Below are positions 19,677-28,181 of a DNA stretch of 64,000 bases, piece by piece (position 1 is the stretch's first letter; every line of letters starts with the position of its first letter). The DNA is taken from contig NZ_JANQBK010000004.1 in NCBI RefSeq assembly GCF_025370105.1, positions 62,001 to 126,000 on the forward strand, read 5' to 3'. The notes under the pieces are model-generated. The model did not search any database and had not been told where the DNA came from. It was given only the letters and a program-made list of their open reading frames with translations. Both the position numbers and the translations under genes were made by a program. This DNA is from Sphingomonas hylomeconis. Lineage in GTDB: Bacteria; Pseudomonadota; Alphaproteobacteria; Sphingomonadales; Sphingomonadaceae.

Positions 19677-19976
19677 ATGGCGTCCGCGGGTACTTTGACT
19701 AGGGCCGATCTGGCCGAAGCGCTGCACCATCAGGTGGGATTGTCGCGTGCCGATTCGGCCAAGCTGGTCGAGGACATTCTCGGCCATATGTGCAACGCGC
19801 TGTCCAAGGGCGAAAACGTCAAGATATCGGGGTTCGGCACGTTCGTGCTGCGCGACAAGGGCGAACGTGTCGGTCGCAATCCCAAGACCGGCATCGAAGT
19901 CCCGATCGCGCCGCGCCGCGTGCTGACGTTCCGGGCGAGCCAGATGATGCGTGATCGCATCGTCAGCGGCGGCTGA
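19677..19976 (+). CDS. ihfA: integration host factor subunit alpha
   Basis: A 99-residue HU/IHF-family DNA-bending protein. The family signature [20 protein letters not shown] includes the beta-arm tip proline that intercalates into DNA. Position between fabH and a MerR gene, and the sequence itself, identify the alpha subunit. The ATG at 19677 follows AAGAAGGGGAG, a strong ribosome-binding site; the frame open from 19581 is noncoding. IHF commonly bends DNA between enhancers and sigma-54 promoters, so it may matter for the flagellar promoters in this window (inference). Confidence 0.95.
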   Translation: MASAGTLTRADLAEALHHQVGLSRADSAKLVEDILGHMCNALSKGENVKISGFGTFVLRDKGERVGRNPKTGIEVPIAPRRVLTFRASQMMRDRIVSGG

Positions 19977-19978
19977 CG

Positions 19979-20347
19979 ATGGCGCTGCCCGGCGCGCCCG
20001 ACAAGGCGGCCGGCGCGTTCCGGACGATCGGCGAACTGTCGCGCGAGACGGGATTGCCGCAACATATCCTACGCTATTGGGAAACGCGCTTCCCCGAATT
20101 GCGCCCGCTGCAGCGCGCCGGCAACCGGCGGTATTATCGGCCGGCCGATGTCGCGCTGGTGCTGCGCATCAACAATCTGCTCGCCCAGGAAGGCTATACG
20201 ATCCGCGGCGTGCAGAAATTGCTCGCGGCGGAACGCAAGCGGCCGGTGCCGGGCAGCGGGAAATCGCCGGGCGCCGGTGTCGACCAGGATGCCCTTCAGG
20301 CGGTGCGCGACGATCTGGCCCGCGCGCTCGACAAGGACGCCGAATAG
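19979..20347 (+). CDS. MerR family transcriptional regulator
   Basis: A 122-residue regulator with a MerR winged helix (TIGELSRETGLPQHILRYWE, then RRYYRPADVALVLRINNLL) and a short C-terminal helix. It lacks the cysteine clusters of metal-sensing MerR proteins. It starts 2 bases after ihfA, the usual gene order in this phylum; the role of this conserved neighbour is not established. The alphaproteobacterial tRNA-Pro that often follows this gene was looked for and is not present here. Confidence 0.9.
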   Translation: MALPGAPDKAAGAFRTIGELSRETGLPQHILRYWETRFPELRPLQRAGNRRYYRPADVALVLRINNLLAQEGYTIRGVQKLLAAERKRPVPGSGKSPGAGVDQDALQAVRDDLARALDKDAE

Positions 20348-20357
20348 CCCGCTCGGG

Positions 20358-20705
20358 TCAGGCGGTCACCGCGCGAAACGCTTGCCGCACGGCGGCATCG
20401 CTCACCGGTTTGGACAGGATACATGCAGGCGACGGGCACGGCCGGCACGCTGCCGGCGTCGCCGTGATGAAAATGACCGGCATCGCGCCCAGTTCGCGCT
20501 GGATCGCTGCCACGGCCTCGGGGCCGGAGCCTTCGCGCAACATCACGTCCGATGTTATCACGTCGGGCCGATGCAATCGCGCCGCGTCGATCGCCTCCTG
20601 CTCGGTTTCGGCAAAGGAAAAGGTCGTCGCACCGGTCCCGGCCAGAATGTCCTGGAGATCGAGGGCAATCAGCGCCTCGTCTTCGATAATCAGGACATGG
20701 CACAC
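20358..20705 (-). CDS. single-domain response regulator
   Basis: A 115-residue stand-alone receiver domain with no output domain. The acidic pair is IIEDE (residues 6-10), the phosphoacceptor is Asp53 in VITSDVML, the conserved threonine is in FITAT, and the lysine is in SKP. The start is GTG 20705, eight bases after a strong AAGGAG; the codon two residues later gives no better fit. It is 87 bases downstream of the GAF histidine kinase on the same strand, so it is the likely phosphorylation partner. A role as phosphate shuttle or sink is inference. Confidence 0.85.
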   Translation of the reverse strand: MCHVLIIEDEALIALDLQDILAGTGATTFSFAETEQEAIDAARLHRPDVITSDVMLREGSGPEAVAAIQRELGAMPVIFITATPAACRPCPSPACILSKPVSDAAVRQAFRAVTA

Positions 20706-20792
20706 AAGAACAACTCCTTAAGGTGCTCCAACGGCCGGACGACAGAGATGGGTACGGTATAAACCATGTTTCTTTCCGCGCCTTAACGAAGG

Positions 20793-21977
20793 TCAGATCG
20801 CCATCCGGAAAGTGAAGCAGGTGCGCTCAGGCGACGACACCACGCCCAGCGTGCCACCATGTGCCGTGGCGATCTCCGACGCGATGTACAGGCCGAGCCC
20901 AAGCCCGGCCTTGTCACCGCGGCCGGCGCCGCGCTCGAACGGCTGAAACAGACGCGCGATCGCCCCCGGCGGGATTTCCGCACCACTGTTGGTGACGGAC
21001 AGTTCGAACACGCCGTCCGCCGCCACGCCGATCACTTCGATCGGCGCATCGGTGGCACCGTGGCTCAACGCATTGCCGAGCAGGTTGGACAGCATCTGCG
21101 CGATGCGGCTGCGATCGCAATGCACAGGTTCGGCGAGATAGAGCCGCGCCTCGATCACGCGCAGCGGGTTGGCCGCCTGCAACTCCTCCACCACCAACGC
21201 AAGCACGTCGCTCAGATCCACGGTCTCGCGCTGCATCGCCAGCCCGCCGCCCAGCCGCCCGCGCGCCAGATCGAGCACATTGTCGATCAGTTTCGCCATC
21301 CGCACGACGCTCGATTGCATCATGCCGAGCACCGCGGTGGCTTTCGCCGGATCGGGGTTGCGCGACAGCAGCCGCGTGCCCGCGTCCAGCGCGGCGAGCG
21401 GATTGCGCAGATCATGCCCCAGCACGGCAATGAACTGTTCGCGCAGCTCGGCGGTCTTCTGTTCGTCGAGCAGGTTCGCCTCGCTCCGCTCGATCCGCGC
21501 CTGCGCATCGAGATGGAAGGCGATCAGATCGGCGAACATGCGAAACATGCCGATCGTCTCGGGATTGTGCAGCTTGGCCGGGCGCGGGTCGATCGCGCAC
21601 AACGTGCCGAAGAACTGGCCGTCGGGCAGGTTGATCGGCACCGAGATATAGGATTGGAAGCCGTACAGCGCGGGCGTGCGATGCGCGCGGTACGCTTCGT
21701 TTTCGGCGACATGATTGATCACCACCAGTTCGCCGCTCTCGCGAATCTCGCTGCAGATCGTCGTCTCGACCGCGAGTTCTCCGCCTGGCGTCAGGCCGAA
21801 CGCGATATCGTCTTTGACCGAACAGGCGATCCAGCGATCGCTGGTCACCCGCGCCACCGCGGCGAAGCCCATGCCGGTGATCCGGCAAACCGTGTCCAGG
21901 ATCGTCGGCACCGCCGCGATCTTCTGGATCAAGTTTACATCGTCGCTGGTCGTTCGAGGCGGCGTATCGGAATGCAC
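20793..21977 (-). CDS. GAF domain sensor histidine kinase
   Basis: A 394-residue soluble kinase. Residues ~10-165 form a GAF domain (FGTLCAIDPRPAKLHNPETI is typical of GAF kinases). The HisKA helix has the phosphoacceptor histidine in AVLGHDLRNPLAAL, followed by an HATPase domain with the N box LLGNALSHGA and the G box GLGLGLYIASEIA. No membrane segments are visible, so it senses a cytoplasmic signal or small ligand. The GTG start at 21977 is uncertain. The partner receiver follows downstream. Confidence 0.9.
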   Translation of the reverse strand: MHSDTPPRTTSDDVNLIQKIAAVPTILDTVCRITGMGFAAVARVTSDRWIACSVKDDIAFGLTPGGELAVETTICSEIRESGELVVINHVAENEAYRAHRTPALYGFQSYISVPINLPDGQFFGTLCAIDPRPAKLHNPETIGMFRMFADLIAFHLDAQARIERSEANLLDEQKTAELREQFIAVLGHDLRNPLAALDAGTRLLSRNPDPAKATAVLGMMQSSVVRMAKLIDNVLDLARGRLGGGLAMQRETVDLSDVLALVVEELQAANPLRVIEARLYLAEPVHCDRSRIAQMLSNLLGNALSHGATDAPIEVIGVAADGVFELSVTNSGAEIPPGAIARLFQPFERGAGRGDKAGLGLGLYIASEIATAHGGTLGVVSSPERTCFTFRMAI

Positions 21978-22220
21978 GCACTCATCTATACCACGACGCG
22001 ACGTGCGTCACTCACTGGTTACCGCGCCGTGATTGACATTTTGCAGCGCAACATGCATAGCGCGCTCATCGAGGCGTCATGCAGCGTGATGGGACTAAGG
22101 TCCGGCTCCGCTTCGGTTGTTTGCAAACAGACTTCCCATTTCACGCGGGGTGTCACACTCCCCCGCCATTCGTGCGTCCGCTCAGCGGCGTGCGCCGATG
22201 GCCATTAGGCTATTAACTCC

Positions 22221-23627
22221 ATGAATTTCGCACAACTCGGCCTTGCCGAACCTTTGGTCCGCGCGCTCGAAGCCAAGGGCTATACCACCCCCACCCCGAT
22301 CCAGGCGCAGTCGATCCCCACGCTGCTGCAGGGCCGCGATCTGCTCGGCATCGCGCAGACCGGCACCGGCAAGACCGCAGCCTTCGTGCTGCCGTCGATC
22401 CAGCGCATGGTCGAGGCGCCCAAGCAGGTGCACCCGACGCATTGCCGCATGCTCGTGCTTGCGCCGACGCGCGAACTGGCCAGCCAGATCGCTGACAGCG
22501 CACGCGACTATGGCAAGTTCAGCAAGATGAGCGTCGCCACCGTGTTCGGCGGCACCAGCATCAACAAGAACCGCCAGGACATGGCACGCGGCGTCGACAT
22601 CCTGGTCGCCACGCCGGGCCGCCTGCTCGATCTGATCGAGCAGCGTTTCGTGTCGCTTGCGATGCTCGAGATCCTCGTGCTCGACGAAGCCGACCAGATG
22701 CTCGATCTCGGCTTCATCCATGCGCTGCGCAAGATTGTTCGCATGCTGCCCAAGCAGCGCCAGACGTTGTTCTTCTCGGCGACGATGCCGAACGCGATCC
22801 GCGAACTCGCCGACCAGTTCCTGAAGGAGCCGGTGACGGTCAAGGTCGCGCCGGTTTCGACCACGGCCGAGCGCGTCGAGCAGTTCGCCACGCACGTCAA
22901 CCAGTCGGAAAAGCAGGCGCTGCTGACGATCCACCTGCGCAATCCCGAGATCGAGCGCTGCCTGGTGTTCACCCGCACCAAGCATGGCGCCGACCGCGTC
23001 GTGAAGCTGCTCGGCCATGCCGACATCCCCGCCAACGCGATCCACGGCAACAAGAGCCAGCCGCAGCGCGAACGCGCTTTGGCCGAGTTCAAGTCGGGCA
23101 AGGTCAAGGTGCTGATCGCGACCGACATCGCCGCGCGCGGCATCGACGTGTCGGGCGTCAGCCATGTCTTCAACTTCGAACTGCCCAATGTGCCCGAGCA
23201 ATATGTCCACCGCATCGGCCGCACCGCGCGCGCCGGCGCATCGGGCGTGGCGATCAGCTTCGTGGCGGATGACGAGCGTCCATATCTGCGCGACATCGAG
23301 AAGCTGACGCGCGTCAAGCCGACCGCCCTGCCGCTGCCCGAGGGCTTCCAGAACGAAGCCGCCAAGATCAAGGCCGCGCGCCCGGCCGGCGCCGACGATG
23401 ATCGTCGCCGCGACGATTCGGGTCGTCACCGCGCGCCGCCGCGCGCCACGCATTCGGCACGGCCGACCGGCGAGCGTCCCGCGGGCGGCGCCGGTCGTCC
23501 GGCCGGTGGCGCGCGCCCGGGCGGTCCCGGCCGTCCCGGCGGCAATGCCGGTCGCCCGGCCGGCGGCCCGCGCCGCCAGGGCTCGGGCAATGGCGGCGGC
23601 GGTGGCCGTCGCTCGCCGGCTGGCTAA
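22221..23627 (+). CDS. DEAD-box RNA helicase, RhlE-like
   Basis: A 468-residue ATP-dependent RNA helicase. The Q motif (GYTTPTPIQAQSIP), motif I AQTGTGKTAAF, motif II DEAD (LDEADQML), motif III SAT and motif VI HRIGRTARAG are all intact. The C-terminal tail from about residue 395 is a low-complexity RGG-type region (GRPAGGARPGGPGRP), as in RhlE proteins that remodel ribosomal precursors or act in the cold. The start ATG 22221 has no strong ribosome-binding site. A 12-bp perfect hairpin directly follows the stop codon. Confidence 0.92.
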   Translation: MNFAQLGLAEPLVRALEAKGYTTPTPIQAQSIPTLLQGRDLLGIAQTGTGKTAAFVLPSIQRMVEAPKQVHPTHCRMLVLAPTRELASQIADSARDYGKFSKMSVATVFGGTSINKNRQDMARGVDILVATPGRLLDLIEQRFVSLAMLEILVLDEADQMLDLGFIHALRKIVRMLPKQRQTLFFSATMPNAIRELADQFLKEPVTVKVAPVSTTAERVEQFATHVNQSEKQALLTIHLRNPEIERCLVFTRTKHGADRVVKLLGHADIPANAIHGNKSQPQRERALAEFKSGKVKVLIATDIAARGIDVSGVSHVFNFELPNVPEQYVHRIGRTARAGASGVAISFVADDERPYLRDIEKLTRVKPTALPLPEGFQNEAAKIKAARPAGADDDRRRDDSGRHRAPPRATHSARPTGERPAGGAGRPAGGARPGGPGRPGGNAGRPAGGPRRQGSGNGGGGGRRSPAG

Positions 23628-23635
23628 GCTCAACG

Positions 23636-23662
23636 CCTCCCCGGCACGGCGTGCCGGGGAGG
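23636..23662 (+). terminator. hairpin after the DEAD-box helicase gene
   Basis: CCTCCCCGGCAC and GTGCCGGGGAGG form a perfect 12-bp stem around a 3-base loop, starting 9 bases after the helicase stop codon. No T-run follows, so it may be a Rho-assisted or mRNA-stabilising structure. Its arm sequence belongs to the same family as the element at 23995-24157. Confidence 0.55.
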
Positions 23663-23718
23663 ATTACAGATGGCGCAAGACCCGCTATCCTTGCTGAAAC
23701 CAGAGCAGGAGCAGCCGG

Positions 23719-23985
23719 ATGGACATCGCCCACACCCCCGCCGTCGAGCGGATCGCTCGCGTGCTGACCGGCATGCTGGTCAGCGCCAATGGCGACGGCG
23801 ACAATGCGTCCGCCAGCGATCTGGTCGATCGGCAATGGCGCGATCATGTGCCCGATGCACTGTGCGTGCTCCGGACGTTGCGCGAACCGTCCGAGGCGAT
23901 GGCGGCCGCCGGCGATCTGGCGGTGTGGGAACGCATGATCCTGGCCGCAATCGCGGAAGCTGAGAAACCGGTGGTCGTGCTGTAG
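23719..23985 (+). CDS. 88-residue protein of unknown function
   Basis: A small soluble acidic protein, MDIAHTPAVERIARVLTGML at the N-terminus, with WRDHVPDALCVLRTLREPSE in the middle. It is mostly helical, has no signal or membrane segment, and I do not recognise a domain. A good ribosome-binding site (CAGGAGCAG) is placed eight bases before ATG 23719, which supports expression. It follows the DEAD-box helicase and its hairpin by 91 bases and is convergent with the nitroreductase across the nested palindromic element. Confidence 0.6.
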   Translation: MDIAHTPAVERIARVLTGMLVSANGDGDNASASDLVDRQWRDHVPDALCVLRTLREPSEAMAAAGDLAVWERMILAAIAEAEKPVVVL

Positions 23986-23994
23986 TTTTTTCCT

Positions 23995-24157
23995 CCCCGG
24001 CACGGGGAGGAGGACCATTCGCGTTCTTTACGCGAATGGTGGAGGGGGGCCTCCGCAAGCGCTGCGCTGCCGCCCCCCCTCCGTCAGCCTCCAGCTGTGT
24101 TTGGGCGAGATCGTATCCCCGGGATACTATCTCGCCCAAACACTCCCCGTGCCGGGG
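23995..24157. repeat. nested multi-hairpin intergenic element
   Basis: The 15-base outer arms CCCCGGCACGGGGAG (23995-24009) and CTCCCCGTGCCGGGG (24143-24157) are exact reverse complements. Enclosed are three further hairpins: an 11-bp perfect stem ACCATTCGCGT/ACGCGAATGGT (24014-24040), a G-rich/C-rich stem GGAGGGGGGC with GCCCCCCCTCC (24041-24082), and a 45-base near-perfect palindrome (24098-24142) with 14-bp arms TGTTTGGGCGAGAT and an inner GTATCCC/GGGATAC. It lies between two convergent genes. Its outer arms recur in simpler hairpins at 23636 and 35678. I read it as a non-autonomous palindromic repeat; no coding content is evident. Confidence 0.75.
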
Positions 24158-24162
24158 GGGGA

Positions 24163-24828
24163 TTAGCTACGCTCGGTCAGCCACTCTTCCGTCGGTGCCC
24201 GCGCGGCGCGCAGACGGTTGGCCGGCTCGTCGACATCCTCATAGCCGATCGCCATGCCGCAAAACAGCATCCGCTCGGCCGGCGTGTCCAGGAACCCGGT
24301 CACCGTCTTGGGATAGACCGCCCAGCATTCCTGCGCGCAGGTCGCCAGCCCGGCCTCGACCGCGAGCAGCATCACGCTCTGCAGATACATGCCCAAATCG
24401 GCCCATTGCGGCGGCCCCATCTGCCGGTCGACCGTACAGAACAAGGCGGACGGCGCGCCGAAGAACTGGAAGTTGCGCGCGAACCACAGCCGGCGGGCCG
24501 CCTTGTCCTCGCGCGGGATGCCGATCTCGCCGTACATCGCCTCGCCGAGCGCAAAGGTCCGGTCGCGATACGGCGCGGTGAGACCGCGCGGATAGACGTC
24601 ATAGGCCGGCGTCTCGGTCTCGCCCGCCCTCAGCTTGGCCATCATGATCCGCTTGAGCTCGTCGAGCGGCGCGCCCGAGACGAGATCGATGTGCCAGGGC
24701 TGGATATTGCCCCCGGTCGCCGCGCGCGACGCCTTGGTCGCGATCGCGCGGAGCAGCACCGGATCGACCGGCGTGTCGAGAAACCCGCGTACCGATCGTC
24801 GCGCCGCCATGGCTTCGGTGACCGTCAT
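24163..24828 (-). CDS. nitroreductase family protein
   Basis: A 221-residue FMN-dependent nitroreductase-fold oxidoreductase. The family blocks are present: AMAARRSVRGFLDTPV at the N-terminus, ATGGNIQPWHIDLV for flavin binding, LGMYLQSVMLLAVEAGL in the dimer interface, and MAIGYEDVDEPANRLR near the C-terminus. It should reduce nitro, quinone or similar electrophiles with NAD(P)H; the natural substrate is unknown. Two adjacent ATGs exist (24831, 24828); I chose 24828 because the GAGGAG ribosome-binding site then has a six-base spacer. It is divergent from the thiolase gene 90 bases away. Confidence 0.9.
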   Translation of the reverse strand: MTVTEAMAARRSVRGFLDTPVDPVLLRAIATKASRAATGGNIQPWHIDLVSGAPLDELKRIMMAKLRAGETETPAYDVYPRGLTAPYRDRTFALGEAMYGEIGIPREDKAARRLWFARNFQFFGAPSALFCTVDRQMGPPQWADLGMYLQSVMLLAVEAGLATCAQECWAVYPKTVTGFLDTPAERMLFCGMAIGYEDVDEPANRLRAARAPTEEWLTERS

Positions 24829-24918
24829 CATCCACTCCTCGTCTTTTACCAACCCCTTGCCCAGCGCGCGCGATTGGGCAAGAGAGGTTGCAAAGAAGAA
24901 CTGATTGGGAGAGTCGAA

Positions 24919-26088
24919 ATGGCCGAAGCCTATATCGTCGAAGCCGTCCGCACCGCCGGCGGCAAGCGCGGCGGTAAACTCGCCGGCTGGCACCCTGCCG
25001 ATATGGGCGGCGCGGTGCTCGACGCAGTGGTCGATCGCACCGGGATCGATCCCGCCGCGATCGAGGACGTGATCATGGGCTGCGTCAGCCAGGGCGGCGA
25101 ACAGGGCTTCCAGGTCGGGCGCGGCGCAGTGCTCGCCTCCAAACTGCCCGAAAGCGTCCCCGCCGTATCGATCGACCGGCAGTGCGGCTCGAGCCAACAG
25201 GCGATCCAGTTCGCCGCGCAGGCCGTGATGTCGGGCACGCAGGACGTGGTGATCGCCGCCGGCGTCGAATCGATGACCCGCGTTCCGATGGGCTCGACCG
25301 GCATGCTGTTCGCCAAGGCCGGGCTCGGCTCGTCCAAGTCCACGCGCCAGGAAGCGCGCTACCCCGGCGTGCAGTTCAGCCAGTTCGTCGGCGCGCAGAT
25401 GATCGCCGACAAATACGGCTTCACCCGCGAGCAGCTCGACCACTATGCGCTCGAATCGCACCGCCGCGCCGCCGCGGCGACCGAGCGTGGCGACTTTCGC
25501 GACGAGATCGTCGGGCTCGAGATCGAGACGCCCGAGGGCGAAGCCTGCCACCTGACCGACGAGGGCATCCGCTTTGACGCGACCTATGAAGGCATCCATT
25601 CGGTCAAACTGCTGCAGGAAGGCGGCGTGATCTCCGCCGCCAATGCCAGCCAGATCTGCGATGGCGCCTCCGCCGTGATGGTGGTCAGCGAACGCGCGCT
25701 GAAGGAGCATGGCCTGACGCCGCTCGCACGCATCCACAACCTCACCGTCACCGGCGGCGATCCGGTGGTGATGCTGGAGGAGCCGCTGTTCGCCACCGAC
25801 AAGGCGCTGAAACGCGCTGGGCTCAGCATCCAGGATATCGACCTGTACGAGGTCAACGAGGCATTCGCCCCCGTCCCGCTCGCCTGGCTGCGGCATACCG
25901 GCGGCGATCACGCCAAGCTCAACGTCAATGGCGGCGCGATCGCGCTCGGCCACCCGCTCGGCGCGTCGGGCACCAAGCTGATGGCGACGTTGGTGCACGC
26001 GCTGCACAAGCGTGGCGGCCGCTACGGCCTGCAGACGATGTGCGAAGGCGGCGGCCTCGCCAACGTGACGATCATCGAGCGGTTGTAA
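24919..26088 (+). CDS. acetyl-CoA C-acetyltransferase (thiolase)
   Basis: A 389-residue thiolase. The nucleophilic cysteine is Cys89 in DRQCGSSQQA, the GHPLG histidine is in ALGHPLGASG, and the second cysteine is in MCEGGGLAN. NEAFAPVPLAW is the thiolase NEAF block. It condenses or cleaves acyl-CoA in beta-oxidation or ketone and PHB metabolism; the gene alone does not show direction. The ATG at 24919 follows GGGAGA. A thioesterase gene follows 112 bases later on the same strand, in keeping with acyl-CoA metabolism. Confidence 0.93.
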   Translation: MAEAYIVEAVRTAGGKRGGKLAGWHPADMGGAVLDAVVDRTGIDPAAIEDVIMGCVSQGGEQGFQVGRGAVLASKLPESVPAVSIDRQCGSSQQAIQFAAQAVMSGTQDVVIAAGVESMTRVPMGSTGMLFAKAGLGSSKSTRQEARYPGVQFSQFVGAQMIADKYGFTREQLDHYALESHRRAAAATERGDFRDEIVGLEIETPEGEACHLTDEGIRFDATYEGIHSVKLLQEGGVISAANASQICDGASAVMVVSERALKEHGLTPLARIHNLTVTGGDPVVMLEEPLFATDKALKRAGLSIQDIDLYEVNEAFAPVPLAWLRHTGGDHAKLNVNGGAIALGHPLGASGTKLMATLVHALHKRGGRYGLQTMCEGGGLANVTIIERL

Positions 26089-26111
26089 CAGGCCGAGAAG
26101 CACTGCGTTAC

Positions 26112-26194
26112 GCCGGCGGAAGCTGGGGTATCACGGTGGCGCGCGAACCGACCGCCCCTGCACATCCCGGCGTCCGCTCAGATGACGGTATAGG
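26112..26194. repeat. degenerate intergenic palindromic repeat
   Basis: Contains GCCGGCGGAAGCTGG on one side and CAGATGACGGTA on the other, a weak relative of the GTCAT...ATGAC repeats but too diverged to pair well. Listed with low confidence; it occupies most of the gap between thiolase and thioesterase. Confidence 0.35.
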
Positions 26195-26200
26195 AAAACC

Positions 26201-26638
26201 ATGGCCAGACCCGAAGCATGGCGGCTCGATCCCGCTTCCTACCCGCACCGTACGGTGATCCAGACACGCTTTCAGGATCTCGATCCGCTCGGCCATATCA
26301 ACAATGTCGCGATGGCCGGCCTGTTCGAAACCGCGCGCGTGCGCTTCAATCGCGCGATGGGCCTGGCCGGCTGGCACGGGCATCGCTGGCTGGTCGCCAA
26401 CATCACGCTAAACTATCTCGCGGAAAGCTATTTTCCCGAAGATCTCGAGGTCGCGACCGGCATCGGGCAGGTCGGCACGCGCAGCTGGCAGATCCTCAGC
26501 GCGGGGTTCCAGAAGGACGAATGTGTTGCCACCTGCGACGCCGTGATCGTGATGAGCGGCGGCGGCGGCGCCACCGCGCTGGCGGAGGATTTCCGCGCCG
26601 GGCTGGAGGCCAATCGGGTGATCAGGATCGGCGCATAA
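26201..26638 (+). CDS. hotdog-fold acyl-CoA thioesterase
   Basis: A 145-residue hotdog protein of the 4-hydroxybenzoyl-CoA thioesterase type. RFQDLDPLGHINNVAMAGLF contains the catalytic-type aspartate and the HINN turn, and FETARVRFNRAMG forms the long hotdog helix. It likely hydrolyses an acyl-CoA or acyl-ACP in the cytoplasm. TAGGAAAACC before the ATG is a reasonable ribosome-binding site. It follows the thiolase on the same strand. Confidence 0.88.
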   Translation: MARPEAWRLDPASYPHRTVIQTRFQDLDPLGHINNVAMAGLFETARVRFNRAMGLAGWHGHRWLVANITLNYLAESYFPEDLEVATGIGQVGTRSWQILSAGFQKDECVATCDAVIVMSGGGGATALAEDFRAGLEANRVIRIGA

Positions 26639-26678
26639 AGCGATTGAACGCATTGCCCGGTCGCGGCGTTTAGCGGGC

Positions 26679-27149
26679 ATGACCGATCTCTTTCCCTTGG
26701 TGCTGCTGGGCGTTGCCGCCGGGCTGATCGCTTCCGCCGTGATGGAGGCATTCCAGGCGCTTGCGGCCACGCCGTTCGGGCAGACCGGCGGCGGCGATTC
26801 CGCCACGGTGAAGCTCGCCGACCGGATCAGCATCGCGCTGACCGGCGCGCCGGTGACGCAGAAGCGTCGTGCGCGGGCCGGGCAGGTCGTGCACTACGTC
26901 ACCGGCATCGCGCTCGGCATCGTCTATGTCGTCGCCGCGGCGGACTGGCCGACGATCACCTTATGGTTCGGCGTCGCCTACGGCATCGGGGTGGCGATCG
27001 TGCTGGACTATATCGTCGTTCCCGCGCTCGGCCTTGGCCCCCCGGCATGGAAGACACCGCCCGCCACCCATGCGTACGGCCTGCTGTCGCACGCGGTATT
27101 CGGCGCCGCCTTGCAGGCCGCGCGCGAGATCGGCTTCCTGCTCTTCTGA
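26679..27149 (+). CDS. inner-membrane protein, possibly YagU/DUF1440-like
   Basis: A 156-residue membrane protein with about four hydrophobic segments (residues ~5-27, 66-82, 87-106 and 135-155). The pattern of a conserved small N-terminal helix with glutamate (AVMEAFQAL), then VVHYVTGIALGIVYVV, resembles YagU-type DUF1440 proteins implicated in acid tolerance; I hold this only loosely. No operon partner is clear: the gene begins 41 bases after the thioesterase and ends next to the convergent HWE kinase gene. Confidence 0.7.
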   Translation: MTDLFPLVLLGVAAGLIASAVMEAFQALAATPFGQTGGGDSATVKLADRISIALTGAPVTQKRRARAGQVVHYVTGIALGIVYVVAAADWPTITLWFGVAYGIGVAIVLDYIVVPALGLGPPAWKTPPATHAYGLLSHAVFGAALQAAREIGFLLF

Positions 27150-27152
27150 CGG

Positions 27153-28181
27153 TTACAGCGCGGCGCGCAGCACAGCGCGGACGCCGCCATGAGCGACGTC
27201 ATATTCGACGATCGACTGCAGGCTCTGCGCCATCGCCCGGATCAACTTGGTGCCGAGCCCGGTGCCGCGCGGCGTAGCACCCGGGACCATGCCGATCCCG
27301 TCATCCTCGACCGCCAGCACGAAATGGCCCTCGCCATCTTGGCTGAGCGCGACGCGCACTTCGCCGGCGCGCGCGGGATAGGCATATTTGCAGGCGTTGC
27401 TGACCAGTTCGGTGACGATCACGCCGAGCGATACGGCGCGATCGGTGGTCAGCCGGATCGGCTCGGCGCTGAGCGAGAGCGTGCGCGGCGCGTCCGGCGT
27501 CGACCAGGTCTCGCCGAGCTCGCCGACCAGCGCCCCGAGATATTCCCGCATGTCGACGCTCTCGACCTGGTTCGACGTGTAGAGCCGGCGATGCACCTGC
27601 GCGATCGCCGCGATGCGGCGCTGCGTATCGGCCAGCGCATCGCGCGCCGCGCCGTCGTCGAGCACGCCGGCCTGCATGCCGACCATCGCCGAGACGAGCT
27701 GCAGGCTGTTGGCAACGCGGTGGTTGACCTCGCTGAGCAGTGTCTCCAGCCGGGCGTTGCTGGCGCGCAACTGCTCCTCGGCCACGGCCTTGTCGCGCTC
27801 CAGCGCGGCGCGCGCGATGACCTGTTCGAACGCCGACGCCAGCAGGTCGAAGAAATCCTCGCCGACCGTCTTCACGACATAGTCCGCCGCGCCGGCTTTC
27901 AGCGCGGCGACCGCAATGCGGCCTTCCTCCGAACCGGTGACATAGACCACCGGCGGCGGCGCCGGCAGCGTGCGCAGTCGGGCGAGCGTCTCCAGCCCGT
28001 CCATGCCGGGCATGTAGTGATCGACCGCGATCAGATCGAACGTGTCGGCCGCGGCCAGCGCGCAGCCCTCCGCGCCGCCTTCCGCCAGCGTCACGGCATA
28101 GCCGCGCCGCGCCAGCGACTTCGCCGCCAATCGGCGCAGTCCGGCATCGTCGTCGATATAGAGAACGCGGGTCAGGTTCAC
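27153..28181 (-). CDS. receiver-HisKA_2/HWE hybrid histidine kinase
   Basis: A 342-residue protein with an N-terminal receiver (acidic YIDDD, phosphoacceptor Asp54 in VDHYMPGMDG, YVTGSEEG) followed by a HisKA_2 dimerisation helix whose histidine lies in EVNHRVANSLQLVSAMVGMQ, and a C-terminal HATPase (VTELVSNACKYAYP, then GTGLGTKLIRAM). This receiver-first kinase layout lets an upstream kinase control kinase output. The GTG start at 28181 overlaps the TGA of the preceding receiver gene (GTGA), so translation is probably coupled. It is the last gene of the CHASE3 kinase-receiver-hybrid operon. Confidence 0.92.
   Translation of the reverse strand: MNLTRVLYIDDDAGLRRLAAKSLARRGYAVTLAEGGAEGCALAAADTFDLIAVDHYMPGMDGLETLARLRTLPAPPPVVYVTGSEEGRIAVAALKAGAADYVVKTVGEDFFDLLASAFEQVIARAALERDKAVAEEQLRASNARLETLLSEVNHRVANSLQLVSAMVGMQAGVLDDGAARDALADTQRRIAAIAQVHRRLYTSNQVESVDMREYLGALVGELGETWSTPDAPRTLSLSAEPIRLTTDRAVSLGVIVTELVSNACKYAYPARAGEVRVALSQDGEGHFVLAVEDDGIGMVPGATPRGTGLGTKLIRAMAQSLQSIVEYDVAHGGVRAVLRAAL

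Noticed and set aside
20348..20357. tRNA-Pro expected after the ihfA-merR pair
   Set aside because: Only ten bases separate merR from the receiver gene, with no room for a tRNA; none was found in the other gaps either.
23986..24162. Insertion sequence or CRISPR-like array at the palindromic element
   Set aside because: No transposase frame, and the hairpins are nested inverted repeats rather than regularly spaced direct repeats.
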